From positions 1 through 64,000 of the forward strand of contig NZ_JAAVUR010000006.1 of assembly GCF_018449545.1 (NCBI RefSeq): a stretch of 64,000 nt of DNA, written 5' to 3'. The notes beneath the pieces were generated by a model, which did not search any database, was not told the DNA's origin, and saw only the letters and a program-made list of their open reading frames with translations. Below, piece by piece: positions 26,335 to 36,191 of this stretch. Position 1 is the first letter of the stretch. Each line of letters opens with the position of its first letter. The stretch is from Granulicella sp. dw_53 (GTDB taxonomy: Bacteria; Acidobacteriota; Terriglobia; Terriglobales; Acidobacteriaceae). Position numbers and translations under genes: made by a program.

Positions 26335-26826
26335 AAGGCTCTCCCCATATCCCTGTAAAGTGCATCATAGCCAACCCCCAAGAGGGCGTAAACACGAAGG
26401 CAGAACTAAGAAGAGTTGGGAGCGCAGATCGTTCATCGAGACGACTTTGCACTCACCGTGATCATTTGCATTTGTGACGATTGACCTGGTTAACAGTAAC
26501 CAGGGTAGTAAGAATTAATCTCGCTTCTCTGAAGATCAACCGTCTGACAATTCTGAATTTCACAAATCAAGGACAAGGCGCGATATAGAAGTAGCCTACA
26601 GCTTGTGGTCTCTCAAAAATTGAAATGGAGACAAAAAAATGCCAAAAAGATAGGGCCTTTCCATTTTGAACGAAAGAAAGGGAACTCAAGCCGGATCAAT
26701 GCTTTGGCAATTGGGTTGAAATCGATATTTTGCAGCAAACCACCACCGCGAATACTCCCTCGGTCGGGTACACGAAAAGGGGGGACCGGAGCCCAGAAGC
26801 CGTATAGCATAGAGAAAGGTGCTGTT
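26335..26826. other. Divergent gap between efflux operon and coaBC
   Basis: No gene is supported. It holds a 20-base perfect inverted repeat (listed separately) and an A-rich stretch around 26600-26660. Around 26620-26800 there is vague similarity to the dispersed repeat (a GGGCCTTTCC patch and AAAAGGGGGGACC), too weak to call a third copy. The coaBC ribosome site AAAGGTG is at 26815-26821. Confidence 0.5.
26485..26504. promoter_or_regulatory. 20-base palindrome, candidate efflux operator
   Basis: CCTGGTTAACAGTAACCAGG is a perfect eight-plus-eight inverted repeat with a four-base centre. It lies about 150 bases upstream of the efflux operon start and 320 before coaBC. The size and symmetry suit a dimeric repressor of the TetR or similar type controlling the pump; no such regulator gene is adjacent. 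A stem with loop ACAG is the other possibility, but no U-rich tail follows. Confidence 0.45.
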
Positions 26827-28083
26827 ATGAGTGCTGGAAAGATTAAGGTCACGGTCGGCGTCTGCGGCGGAATTGCAGCCTACAAAGCGGTAGAGCTGGT
26901 CCGCCTCCTGCAGGATGCAGGCCTTGACCCACATGTCGTCATGACCGCCGCAGCCGAGCGCTTCGTCACCCCGCTCACCTTCTCCGCCATCTCCGGCCAT
27001 AAGGTCATCACTTCTCTCTGGGACGACGCCGACCCCGAGCCCGACGCCGCCATCGAGCACATCGACGAGGCTCAGACCACCCAGGCTCTCATCGTCGTCC
27101 CCGCCACTGCAAACATCCTCGGCAAATTCGCAGGAGGTCTGGCCGACGACTTCCTCACCACCCTCTACCTTGCTACCATCGCTCCCGTCATCGTGGCTCC
27201 CGCGATGAACGTCAATATGTGGAATCATCCGGCCACCCAGGCGAACCTCACCACTCTCCGCCAGCGTGGCGTTCAAATCGTCGAGCCGGGCAGCGGCTAC
27301 CTCGCCTGCGGCATGATCGGCAGCGGCCGCCTCGCCGACAACTCCGCCATCGTCGCCGCCACCTTGCAAGCCCTGAAAACCACCGCACAAACAGCAATCC
27401 AAGACCTGGCTGGTGAGACCGTCCTCGTCACTGCCGGAGGCACACGCGAGGCCATCGACCCCGTCCGATTTCTCGGAAACCGCTCCAGTGGACGGATGGG
27501 CTACGCCCTCGCCGAGGCCGCCCGCCAACGCGGAGCTCGCGTCATCCTCATCAGCGCACCAACCTCCCTGCCGGCCCCGGACGACTGCGAGCTCATCAAA
27601 GTAATCTCCGCCGCCGAGATGCGGCGGGCGGTCCTCGACCGCCTCCCCGAAAGCTCGCTGCTCATCATGGCCGCCGCAGTCAGCGACTTCCGCGTCCGCC
27701 ACCCGGAGCCCGAGAAGATCAAGCGCAACGGCCCGCTTCTGCTTGAGCTCGATCCCACCGAGGACATCCTCCGCGAGGCCATTGGCCTCCGCAAGCCGGG
27801 CACCCTCGTCATCGCCTTCGCCGCCGAGACCAACGACCTCCTCGTCAACGCCCGTGCCAAGCTGGAGAAGAAGGGCGCGGACGCCATCGTCGCAAACGAC
27901 ATCTCCGCCGCTGGCTTAGGCTTCGACTCCGAGCGCAACTCCGGCGTCTTCCTCACCCGCCATAATCAGGTCGAAATACCAGCGACGACCAAGCAAGCGA
28001 TGGCCCACCGAATCCTCGACGAAGCCCTCGCCCTCAAAGCGAACCTCGCCTCCACGCTCGTTAAAGCACCCGCCCTGATTTAA
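26827..28083 (+). CDS. coaBC: Bifunctional phosphopantothenoylcysteine synthetase/decarboxylase
   Basis: Catalyses two steps of coenzyme A synthesis. The N-terminal flavoprotein decarboxylase (CoaC, to about residue 185) shows GVCGGIAAYKAVELVR, the PAMNVNMW motif and the substrate-clamp Cys in GYLACGMIGSGRL. The C-terminal synthetase (CoaB) shows LVTAGGTREAIDPVRFLGN, RSSGRMGYALAEAA, AAAVSDFR and the KIKRNG lysine. ATG 26827 gives 418 residues; the frame open to 26605 has no similarity. The stop overlaps the stop of the leftward TonB receptor gene by a few bases. Confidence 0.97.
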   Translation: MSAGKIKVTVGVCGGIAAYKAVELVRLLQDAGLDPHVVMTAAAERFVTPLTFSAISGHKVITSLWDDADPEPDAAIEHIDEAQTTQALIVVPATANILGKFAGGLADDFLTTLYLATIAPVIVAPAMNVNMWNHPATQANLTTLRQRGVQIVEPGSGYLACGMIGSGRLADNSAIVAATLQALKTTAQTAIQDLAGETVLVTAGGTREAIDPVRFLGNRSSGRMGYALAEAARQRGARVILISAPTSLPAPDDCELIKVISAAEMRRAVLDRLPESSLLIMAAAVSDFRVRHPEPEKIKRNGPLLLELDPTEDILREAIGLRKPGTLVIAFAAETNDLLVNARAKLEKKGADAIVANDISAAGLGFDSERNSGVFLTRHNQVEIPATTKQAMAHRILDEALALKANLASTLVKAPALI

Positions 28084-31000
28084 AAGCTCAGCCCCAGCGA
28101 CATCTGAATCTGCCGCTGACTCCCGATCGTATGGCTCACAACGCCCAGGCCAAAGGGAGCGTTGTACAGCTGCTGACCTGCGGTGGGGAACGAGTTGAAG
28201 TTTTCATTTTGAGAGACCTCGTTGCCCGGAACGTCGAAGCTGGTGGTGTTCGTAAGGTTGTAGACGTCGAAGGTGTACTTCAACGTGAAGCGCTCGGTAA
28301 ACTTCGTCATCTTTACCAGCGAGGCATCCGCTCTCTTCTGGAACGCCTGCCGGAAGATGTTGCGTTGTCCTGTCGTGAAGTCTGTCTCGAAGGGATCGGT
28401 AGTCGGAATTCCACCGCTCAACGAACCAGGGGCGAGCAAAGGCACCGTAAAGCATGAGGCCTTCAAGGCTTCATCTCCCACACCAAATGCTCCTGACTTG
28501 CCCGTCACTGCGTTTTTGGCGTTGCAACCTGGAGCCAGTGGAACAATTGGATTTGTGATGCCATTGTTCGTGCTGTAGTAGACGCTGCCGACAGCGCCGG
28601 TAAAGTCGATCACACTATACGGCTGCCCGCTCTGCAAGACTGTAAGCCCGACCAGCGACCAACCATTCGCAACGTAACCTACGAGCGTGTGCTCCTTCAC
28701 CAGGTTCGGAAGCCTGTAGACGTAGTTGAAGTTGATGACGTGAGTCCGATCGAAGTCCGCCGACGCATACGCATCGCGCAGGTTCAATGGGTTGTTGCCG
28801 TTGTAGAAGAGACCGAGCCCGCTCTGCTCATCCAGCGCATGCGAGTAGGTATAAGAGAGACCAACCTGCACTCCGTGGCTCATACGCTTCTCCACATGCG
28901 CCACCAGCGCATTGTAAGCAGAGACACCTGCGGCTCTGTACGAGATAGATTCCGCAGCGTATCCAACGTAAGGAACGCGATGATCGACGTTTCCGCCCTC
29001 GAAGTCGGCCATGTACTCCGAGCCGTCGGGAAGATTTGCGCCTTGCACCGTGTAGCCATAGCTGTACTTCTGGCCGTGGATGGGAGCGGAGGGATTGGCG
29101 ATTCCCGGCTGGTTGAACGGCACCGGAATCACCTGATGCCGCCCCAGATTGCCGACGTAGCCGAGCTCGATCGCAAGATCGTTGCGCGGCTGCCACTGGA
29201 TATCGAGAGTGTAATTAATGGTGTAGGGCAGCTTGTTCCTGCGGTCGTAGACGCCTAGCGAGATCGGCTGAGCTCCATTGTTGATCCTGGCTAGATTTGG
29301 CAGATAGTTGCTAAGGTCGGAGGCCTTGGGATTCGTCGGCGCAGCGGACTTCACATTTGTATAGGGATTCGCCAGATTTCCAGTTGAGGCGGTAGGCGCC
29401 ACCGTCGGCGGAGCGAAGGAATCGCCTCCCGGCCCAAGGCCGCCGCAAGTAGGGATGAAACCGCTGTAAAGAGTAGCGGTCGGGCAGCTCTGCGCAGTGA
29501 CAAACGGCAGTTGTTGATTCACGCCGAAGGGACCACCGGTCACAGTGCCAATGGCATAGCCAGGCGAGAAGTAGCTGAATAGCTCGCCGCGATCGTAGTA
29601 CATGCCGGAGCCGGCACGGACGACCACCTTGCCGTGAAACGCCTCCGGCTGCCAGGCCGCACCCAGACGCGGACCGATGCCCCATTGACGACCCGTAAGC
29701 GTCGTACCGCTGACACCGCTCGTACCGTTCGTGTTATTTCCAGCGATGATGAAGCCGGGATTGACGATGGTGTCGGAGCCAGCCGAATAGCTGTAGAGGG
29801 TTGGGTCGAAGTTGAAGATGCGTCCCTCCTTCTCCGTCAGTCCGCCGTCCCAGTCATAGCGAATGCCGGCAGTGAGACTAAGCGTCGGCGTTACCTGAAA
29901 CTTATCCTGCACATACAAGCCGACCTGATTCGCACGATAGTAGCGGCTGGCATTTCCTTGCAGGAAGGACGAGACATAGAAGCCGGTCGAAGAGCCGCCC
30001 GGCGTAACGTATCCTTGCGCAAACGCGCTGAGGTCGTCGGTAGCGATCGTGCCGGTGCCGGTCCGCTTGTCGATCGTATTGAGTTGCGTATAGCTATAGC
30101 TTCCACCGAAGCTGACTGTGTGTTTCCCCAACGTCCAGATCGCGTTACCCGACGGCTGAAGCCGGTTCTGGAAGACGCCGGTGTTCGACCCCTGGGCCTC
30201 CGCGTTAGGACCAATGCTCAGGATGCCGGTGGAGATACCGGCGTTGTAGGCCGCTTCGCCAAGCACGTTGACGATCGAGATGCCTGGAAAGTAAGTCGAA
30301 CCAAAGGTATTGATGGAGCCCGTTCCGTACGTGCCTCCAGGAATACTCTGCGGAGTGAAGGGCTGTTCGTTGTTGGAGTAGATCTTTTCACGCAGGAAAC
30401 CAAGGGACTGCGTTGTGCTGAGGTTCGATTTGACGGTGTAGGTGTTGTTGATCGAGAAGACCTGCGCGCCCGCATCCAGATGTTGCGAGAAGCCCGGAAC
30501 GTTCGAGTAGGCGTAGGGCGCGATCGTCGGATCGTGCTGGTAGTAGTACTTCAGCGCGAGCGTGTCCTTGGAGTTGGCGTTGTAGTCGAGATCGGCGACT
30601 GCCATGTCTGCTGTGAAGCGTCCCGTCCCGGGAAGGAATGCGTCGAAGGCATGCGTCGGGGAGAGATGAGACGAGCCGGTGTCGTTGGGAATGAGCCACT
30701 TGCCAGGCTCGCCGGGAAGCGAAGGCGAGTTGAAGAGTTGCAGCACCAGAGGATCGACCTGCGAGGGCATCACGTTCGTATCCGAGAACTGCGCATTGAT
30801 GATCGAAGCCAGACCGGCGGCGTTACGGTTGGTATCGCTTAAGCCGACAGGAACGTTGAGGAATCCATCCCCGATCTCCTGGTCGGCGACATGCAAGTGC
30901 TGATAGGACACGAACCCGAAGAGCTTGTTCTTAATGATCGGGCCACCGAAAGTTCCCCCCACGATGTAACGGTGCAGCTCGGGGTTCTTCAGGTTGGCCG

Positions 31001-31952
31001 GAATGGCATCGTCATTCTTGAAGAAGAAGGGTGCAGCGTTGATCCAGTTCGTTCCGCGTCGTCCATAGATGTTGCCATGGAAGACATTGGTTCCCGAAGC
31101 GGTGCTCAGATCGATGTGTGCCCCCGAGGTAGAGCCTTGGGAGGCGTCGTACATGGAGGCGTTGACGCGCACCTCCTGCAGACTCTCCGGAGCAGGAGTC
31201 GGAATGGAGTTGCCGATTGAGAGATACACCGAGGCGCTGGATTGAATCACGCCACCACCTCCGCTGTTTCCCACGCCGGTACTGTTGATCACGCGCGCTG
31301 AACCAACCTGGCTCGTACTCTTGCCATTGAAGAGGGAACTGCCGTCGACCCCGTTCAGCAGAAAGGTGTTGCTGGTGTCACGTTGTCCGTTGGCCCAGAT
31401 CGGCGCATTGCCGAGACCGCTGTTGACACCCGTGCCACCGGAAAGCTCCGCATTCACTCCTGGGGAGAGAATCGCGAGGCCAGTAAAGCTGCCCGTCGGC
31501 AGAGGGATGGATTGGATCTGCGCCTGATCCAGAACGTAGCCATTCGTCGTGTCCACCGCGTTCAGGAGCGGAGTGGCCTCAATCGTAATCGACGTATTGA
31601 GGTTGCCGATCGCCAGCGCCGCATTGACCGTGGCCGTGCGATTGCCTTGCACTCCGATCGAGGGAATCTCCTGGCTTTGGAATCCATCCAGGCTGAAGGT
31701 TAGTTTGTAGCTCCCGATTGGGAGATTAGGGAACTCATAGAAGCCGTTGCTGCCAGACTTCTGGGTCCGCTTGAGTCCCGTCTGGTCGCCCACTACGGTC
31801 ACTTCGGTTCCTGCCAGGATGCCACCCGTCACATCCGTGACAATACCGGTGATCCCCCCCAGCGTCTGCTGAGCCGCCGCAAATCGCGCACTCAACAAAG
31901 CAATTATGACCACCATTGAGATTCGGATGCGGGTGTGAAGACGGGTAGACAT
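28080..31952 (-). CDS. TonB-dependent receptor with carboxypeptidase-regulatory-like N-terminus
   Basis: A 1290-residue outer-membrane transporter of the Oar-like type common in Terriglobia. After a signal peptide (ending in FAAAQQ) comes the CarboxypepD_reg-like fold (GGITGIVTDVTGGILAG, FYEFPNLPIGSYKLTFS), then a plug (SIPLPTGSFTGLAILSPGVN, FLLNGVDGS) and a long beta-barrel with many Tyr/Trp strands, ending in SLGLSF with the C-terminal Phe used for outer-membrane insertion. No TonB box is obvious. ATG 31952 has AGGAGAG nearby; a TTG precedes it. It is divergent from a GH2 gene and probably carries an oligosaccharide for that enzyme. Confidence 0.92.
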   Translation of the reverse strand: MSTRLHTRIRISMVVIIALLSARFAAAQQTLGGITGIVTDVTGGILAGTEVTVVGDQTGLKRTQKSGSNGFYEFPNLPIGSYKLTFSLDGFQSQEIPSIGVQGNRTATVNAALAIGNLNTSITIEATPLLNAVDTTNGYVLDQAQIQSIPLPTGSFTGLAILSPGVNAELSGGTGVNSGLGNAPIWANGQRDTSNTFLLNGVDGSSLFNGKSTSQVGSARVINSTGVGNSGGGGVIQSSASVYLSIGNSIPTPAPESLQEVRVNASMYDASQGSTSGAHIDLSTASGTNVFHGNIYGRRGTNWINAAPFFFKNDDAIPANLKNPELHRYIVGGTFGGPIIKNKLFGFVSYQHLHVADQEIGDGFLNVPVGLSDTNRNAAGLASIINAQFSDTNVMPSQVDPLVLQLFNSPSLPGEPGKWLIPNDTGSSHLSPTHAFDAFLPGTGRFTADMAVADLDYNANSKDTLALKYYYQHDPTIAPYAYSNVPGFSQHLDAGAQVFSINNTYTVKSNLSTTQSLGFLREKIYSNNEQPFTPQSIPGGTYGTGSINTFGSTYFPGISIVNVLGEAAYNAGISTGILSIGPNAEAQGSNTGVFQNRLQPSGNAIWTLGKHTVSFGGSYSYTQLNTIDKRTGTGTIATDDLSAFAQGYVTPGGSSTGFYVSSFLQGNASRYYRANQVGLYVQDKFQVTPTLSLTAGIRYDWDGGLTEKEGRIFNFDPTLYSYSAGSDTIVNPGFIIAGNNTNGTSGVSGTTLTGRQWGIGPRLGAAWQPEAFHGKVVVRAGSGMYYDRGELFSYFSPGYAIGTVTGGPFGVNQQLPFVTAQSCPTATLYSGFIPTCGGLGPGGDSFAPPTVAPTASTGNLANPYTNVKSAAPTNPKASDLSNYLPNLARINNGAQPISLGVYDRRNKLPYTINYTLDIQWQPRNDLAIELGYVGNLGRHQVIPVPFNQPGIANPSAPIHGQKYSYGYTVQGANLPDGSEYMADFEGGNVDHRVPYVGYAAESISYRAAGVSAYNALVAHVEKRMSHGVQVGLSYTYSHALDEQSGLGLFYNGNNPLNLRDAYASADFDRTHVINFNYVYRLPNLVKEHTLVGYVANGWSLVGLTVLQSGQPYSVIDFTGAVGSVYYSTNNGITNPIVPLAPGCNAKNAVTGKSGAFGVGDEALKASCFTVPLLAPGSLSGGIPTTDPFETDFTTGQRNIFRQAFQKRADASLVKMTKFTERFTLKYTFDVYNLTNTTSFDVPGNEVSQNENFNSFPTAGQQLYNAPFGLGVVSHTIGSQRQIQMSLGLSF

Positions 31953-32359
31953 CAAGATCTCTCCTGAGAAGCTCTGGGTTGGAGTGAGTAGAAAAAAGGC
32001 GAGCGGGATCAGCGCTTATAAAACGGGGAGTCGGATTTGCAACGAAAAACGGGGAGATGTAAAAACGCTAAAACCACTCGTTCAAACGAACAGCAGTGAT
32101 CCTAACAACGGATCCAAATGGAAATTGAGGTTTCGATTCCCACCATACCGCATACTCTTTTCGTTGGCGAGGAATTAATTAAGGTCCACCATTGAAGATC
32201 TCTGTGAGTTCATGCCGCCAAAAAAAATTTGACGGAGGAGATTGCACCTCTCTTTCACGCCGATCCAGACGTATTTCCGGGATCGGCTGGCGAGACGTAT
32301 CTTTGCCCCTGTATCGTTACTTTCTTAAGCATCAAAGCCTTACCCGGAGCCCGAACTTC
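31953..32359. promoter_or_regulatory. Divergent control region, TonB receptor and GH2
   Basis: About 400 bases without a gene. A perfect 5+2+5 palindrome TCGTTCAAACGA lies at 32078-32089, overlapping a GTTC/GAAC pair. Direct repeats AAACGGGGAG lie at 32021-32030 and 32047-32056, 26 bases apart, on the receptor side. These could be sites for a sugar-responsive regulator, but the regulator is not known. Short open frames upstream of GH2 carry no signal. Confidence 0.4.
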
Positions 32360-34234
32360 ATGTCGAACCTTTGTACGCGCATCTTACTGACTCTCCTTGT
32401 TGTCCCATGCATCCCTGCCGCCCTCGCACAGACCACCCTTAGCGAACCAACCGTGCTCGTCGACATCGACCACCGCGACGCCCTTAGCCTTAATGGCGAC
32501 TGGCACTACATCGTCGACCCCTACTTCGGCGGCCTCTACAGCTTCCACCGCGAGATCAAGAAGGACGGCTACTTCATGGACGCCGATCCTGCCTCCGCCA
32601 AAGCCGGCCCCATCGAATACAACTTCGCCAAGTCTCCCATCCTCAAGGTTCCGGGAGACTTCAACACCCAGCACGACTCCCTCTTCTATTACGAAGGTCC
32701 CCTCTGGTACGAGCGCAAGTTCGACTTCACCCCCAAGGCCGCCAGCCGCGTCTTCTTCCACATCGGCGCTGCGAACTACCGCGCCAAGCTCTGGGTCAAC
32801 GGCCAACACATCTGCGATCACGAGGGCGGTTTCACTCCCTTCGACTGCGAGGTCACGCAGGTCGTTAAGCCCGGCCAGAACTCCGTCGTCATCAACGTCG
32901 ACAACACACGCATCGCCGACGGCGTGCCCACCCTCAACACCGACTGGTGGAACTACGGTGGGCTCACCCGTGACGTCTCCATCCTCTCCGTCCCCGAAGC
33001 CTTCGTCGACGACTACGAACTCCACCTCGACCGCGCGACCCGCACCAAGATCGAGGGCTACGTCCACGTCGAACACGCTACGTCGGGAACCAAGGTCCAC
33101 CTCACCATCCCCGAGCTCAAGGTCGCAGTAGACGCGACCACAGACGCTGCAGGCCGCGCCGCCATTGCACTTACTCCGCAGAACCTCGAGCTCTGGTCCC
33201 CCGAGACCCCCAAGCTGTATAAGGTCACCATCGCATCCGGATCCGACACCCTCACCGACGACATGGGCTTCCGCACCATCGAGACGCGGGGCACTCAAAT
33301 CCTCCTCAACGGCAAGCCCGTCTTCCTCCGCGGCATGTCCGTGCACGCCGAAGCGCCGTACCGCACCGGCCGTGCTAACACCGAGCAGGATGTCACCACC
33401 CTCATCACCTGGGCGCAAGAGCTGGGTTGCAACTTCCTCCGTCTCGCCCACTACCCCCACGACCAACGCATGACCCGCGCCGCCGACCGCATGGGCGTCC
33501 TCATCTGGAGCGAGATTCCTACCTACTGGGCGCTTCACTTCGACGACCCTGCAGTCCTCGCCAAGGCTCAGCAGCAGCTCCGCGAGAACATCCGTCGCGA
33601 CCGCGACAAAGCCTCTGTCATCCTCTGGTCTGTCGCCAACGAGACACCCAACACACCGGCCCGCACAACCTTCCTCTCCACGCTCGCCGCCAACGCCCAC
33701 GAGCTCGATCCTACCCGCCTCGTCACCGCCGCGCTGTTGGTTCGCGCCGAAGGCCATACGGAGAGCGGCGACTCGCACGTCAAGCCGGGCGAACCCAACG
33801 TCAAGATCGTCGACGATCCGCTCGGCAAGGCCCTCGACGTCATCGGCGCAAATGAATACATCGGCTGGTACGAGAAGACTCCTGAAGACGCTGCAAACAC
33901 TGTCTGGAAGATCGCCTACGACAAGCCACTCATCATGAGCGAGTTCGGTGGCGATGCGCGCTTCGGTCTGCATGGCTCCGAACACGAGCGCTGGACCGAG
34001 GAGTACCAGTCCAACATCTACCGTAACCAAATCGTCATGCTCAACAAGATCCCTCAGCTTCGCGGCATGAGCCCCTGGATCCTCATGGACTTCCGCTCTC
34101 CTGTCCGCGTACTGCCTGGCGTCCAGGACAACTTCAACCGCAAGGGCCTCATCTCCCCCGAGGGCCAGAAGAAGCAAGCCTTCTTCATCCTGCAGAAGGC
34201 CTACAAAGACAAAACCCTCGGTAAAGCCGAATAG
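32360..34234 (+). CDS. GH2 beta-glucuronidase/galactosidase-like enzyme
   Basis: A 624-residue secreted glycoside hydrolase of family 2, probably acting on beta-glucuronides or beta-galactosides at the side chains of plant polymers. A signal peptide (ending near ALAQ) precedes the sugar-binding domain (SLNGDWHYIVDP), an immunoglobulin-like domain and the TIM barrel. The acid/base E428 is in SVANETPNT and the nucleophile E528 in IMSEFGGDA. ATG 32360 is chosen because the signal peptide begins there; a longer frame from 32192 lacks support. It faces the TonB receptor across a divergent promoter region. Confidence 0.9.
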   Translation: MSNLCTRILLTLLVVPCIPAALAQTTLSEPTVLVDIDHRDALSLNGDWHYIVDPYFGGLYSFHREIKKDGYFMDADPASAKAGPIEYNFAKSPILKVPGDFNTQHDSLFYYEGPLWYERKFDFTPKAASRVFFHIGAANYRAKLWVNGQHICDHEGGFTPFDCEVTQVVKPGQNSVVINVDNTRIADGVPTLNTDWWNYGGLTRDVSILSVPEAFVDDYELHLDRATRTKIEGYVHVEHATSGTKVHLTIPELKVAVDATTDAAGRAAIALTPQNLELWSPETPKLYKVTIASGSDTLTDDMGFRTIETRGTQILLNGKPVFLRGMSVHAEAPYRTGRANTEQDVTTLITWAQELGCNFLRLAHYPHDQRMTRAADRMGVLIWSEIPTYWALHFDDPAVLAKAQQQLRENIRRDRDKASVILWSVANETPNTPARTTFLSTLAANAHELDPTRLVTAALLVRAEGHTESGDSHVKPGEPNVKIVDDPLGKALDVIGANEYIGWYEKTPEDAANTVWKIAYDKPLIMSEFGGDARFGLHGSEHERWTEEYQSNIYRNQIVMLNKIPQLRGMSPWILMDFRSPVRVLPGVQDNFNRKGLISPEGQKKQAFFILQKAYKDKTLGKAE

Positions 34235-34259
34235 AGTCAGCCAAAGCCAACTAACTTAC

Positions 34260-34287
34260 GCCCCTTCGCGGCGCATCGCGAAGGGGC
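34260..34287. terminator. Hairpin between GH2 and GH13 stops
   Basis: GCCCCTTCGCG (34260-34270) and GCGAAGGGGC-type arm (34277-34287) form a perfect eleven-pair stem with loop GCGCAT. The U-tail is poor on both sides, so termination may be weak; the convergent position supports a terminator role. Confidence 0.6.
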
Positions 34288-34293
34288 AACCTG

Positions 34294-36171
34294 TTAGTAC
34301 ACAGCTACCACGACCGCCTGCCTGGCTCCAACCTCCACCCGCACTTCCCCTCCATACACCCTCACCCTACTGTCCTTCCCCCATAACACCTCCGCCCGCC
34401 CACAACCCTCAAGAGAAGTATTCGCAACCGGAGCCGTTACACTCTCCGCAGCATCGCCATTGTTCACGACCACCATCACCCGCTGCCGATCGTTCCCCGC
34501 GACACATCCAGCCTGCAACCCAACTCCGCGCACGAACACCATTACCCCGGCCTTCGCCTCTAGCACCTGCTCCTCGCCGCTCTGCAACTCAACACGAGCA
34601 GCCCTTAGCTTCAGCAAGCCCTTCACCCAATCGAAGATCTCAGCCTGCTCCGGCGTCCGTCCCGCGGCGACAAAGGCACTCGCGCTACTCCCCGCAAACC
34701 CTCCCGGAAAGTCCCTGCGGTTGTCCGGGTCTTCTCCCCCCTGCATGGCAATCTCGTCGCCCGAGTAGATCTCCGGCATCCCCCGCATCGTCGTCAGCAC
34801 CACGAACGCCTCCTTCAAGCGAGCCGGCGTCGCGCCCTTCTCGCCCATGAACCGTGCCATGTCGTGATTCCCCAGAAACGGCGCCAGCCGCTCCGGATGC
34901 GGATACAGCGCATCCAGCCGCAACACCTCCGCCAGCTTCGTCATCGGAGCGTCCTTCAGAAAAACCTCCCGCAGCGCAAAGTGGCTCGGAAAGTCGAACG
35001 GCGTATCCAGCCCTGTATCCACGCCATTCCGCACCACACCTCCCGCGAACGCCGACGTAATCGTCGCATCCGGATTGAACACCTCACCCACCGTGGTCAG
35101 CCGCGGATACAGCCCATGCAGCTCCGCATGAAACCCTTGCCAAAACTCCCGCCCCACATACGGAAACGTATCGATCCGTAGACCATCCGCGCTCGTCTCC
35201 TCCACCCACCACACCGCATTCTGCGTCAGATACTGCGCCACCGCAGGGTTCTCCTGATTCATATCCGGCAGCGTATTCGCGAACCACCCCTCCGTCACAT
35301 TCTTCTGGTCCCGCCACGCCGCATGAGGATCGGTCAGCGGCCGAAACTCCCCCTGCGCCACTGTATGATTCGCCTTCGTCCCATGAAACCAGTCCTCTGT
35401 CGGCGAGTCCTCGACCCACGGATGCTTCGCGCCCACATGGTTCGGCACCGTATCCAACACCAGCTTCATCCCGCGCCCGTGCAGCGCCGTCGCCAGCACC
35501 TTCAGATCCTCCAGCTTCCCAAAGTGTTCATCCACCGCATACATATCTGTCGCGCCATACCCGTGATAGCTCTGCGCCTCATGATTCTGATACACCGGCG
35601 TGATCCACACCGCCGTCACGCCCAGCTCCTGCAGATAGTCCAGATGCTGCAGGACCCCACGCAGATCGCCCCCATGCCACCCACGAGCCTTCGCCTTCTC
35701 ATCGGCCATATCGCCAGCTTGCATGTCGTTCGTCGTATCCCCATCCGCGAACCGATCCGTCATGATCAGATACACCACGTCCTTCGAAGAGAATCCCGCA
35801 AACCCACTCGACGCGGCCTTCCGCTCCTCGAACCGATACTCCACCTTCGCCGTCTCACCCCGAGCAACCGCACTCAACTCCACCGTCTCCGCCTTCTCCG
35901 GAGAACCACTCAACCAAACCTGCGCCCAATGCCCATTCGCTGACACCGTCGTCCGCTCTACCTTTAGCTTGCGGTCGCTCAAGCGAAACGTCGCTCCATC
36001 AAGATGCTCGCCCTGCACCAGCAACATCGCCTTCGGCATACGCGCCCACCAGTTCGGCGGATCGACCTTCGTCATCACCGGCGCCTGCGCCCATAGTCCA
36101 ACCGTGCCAATCAACACTCCCAGACCAACCATCCACCTGCAAACAATCACAGCGCCCTCACTTCTATTCAT
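34294..36171 (-). CDS. GH13 alpha-amylase-family hydrolase (cyclomaltodextrinase-like)
   Basis: A 625-residue exported enzyme acting on alpha-1,4-glucans or cyclodextrins. After a signal peptide (ending in GLWAQ) comes a Cyc-maltodextrinase-type N domain (PPNWWARMP, AMLLVQGEHLDG) as in SusA/NPase enzymes, then the GH13 barrel with VYLIMTDRFADGD, DTVPNHVG, nucleophile D334 in DGLRIDTFPY, acid/base E363 in TVGEVFN and D437 in GNHDMARF. A C-terminal beta domain follows. ATG 36171 preferred; a GTG lies three codons earlier. The receptor upstream ends 66 bases before it with a terminator in between, so the gene probably has its own start. Confidence 0.92.
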   Translation of the reverse strand: MNRSEGAVIVCRWMVGLGVLIGTVGLWAQAPVMTKVDPPNWWARMPKAMLLVQGEHLDGATFRLSDRKLKVERTTVSANGHWAQVWLSGSPEKAETVELSAVARGETAKVEYRFEERKAASSGFAGFSSKDVVYLIMTDRFADGDTTNDMQAGDMADEKAKARGWHGGDLRGVLQHLDYLQELGVTAVWITPVYQNHEAQSYHGYGATDMYAVDEHFGKLEDLKVLATALHGRGMKLVLDTVPNHVGAKHPWVEDSPTEDWFHGTKANHTVAQGEFRPLTDPHAAWRDQKNVTEGWFANTLPDMNQENPAVAQYLTQNAVWWVEETSADGLRIDTFPYVGREFWQGFHAELHGLYPRLTTVGEVFNPDATITSAFAGGVVRNGVDTGLDTPFDFPSHFALREVFLKDAPMTKLAEVLRLDALYPHPERLAPFLGNHDMARFMGEKGATPARLKEAFVVLTTMRGMPEIYSGDEIAMQGGEDPDNRRDFPGGFAGSSASAFVAAGRTPEQAEIFDWVKGLLKLRAARVELQSGEEQVLEAKAGVMVFVRGVGLQAGCVAGNDRQRVMVVVNNGDAAESVTAPVANTSLEGCGRAEVLWGKDSRVRVYGGEVRVEVGARQAVVVAVY

Positions 36172-36191
36172 TCCATCCACTCAAAAGAAAA

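Noticed and set aside
26600..26800. Possible third copy of the dispersed repeat
   Set aside because: Only GGGCCTTTCC and a G-run are shared and the order of blocks is not kept, so similarity may be chance.
32384..34177. 597-codon open frame antisense to the GH2 gene
   Set aside because: It mirrors the GH2 gene; C-rich third positions keep antisense frames open. The translation is low-complexity (Val, Gly, Glu, Asp) with no domain.
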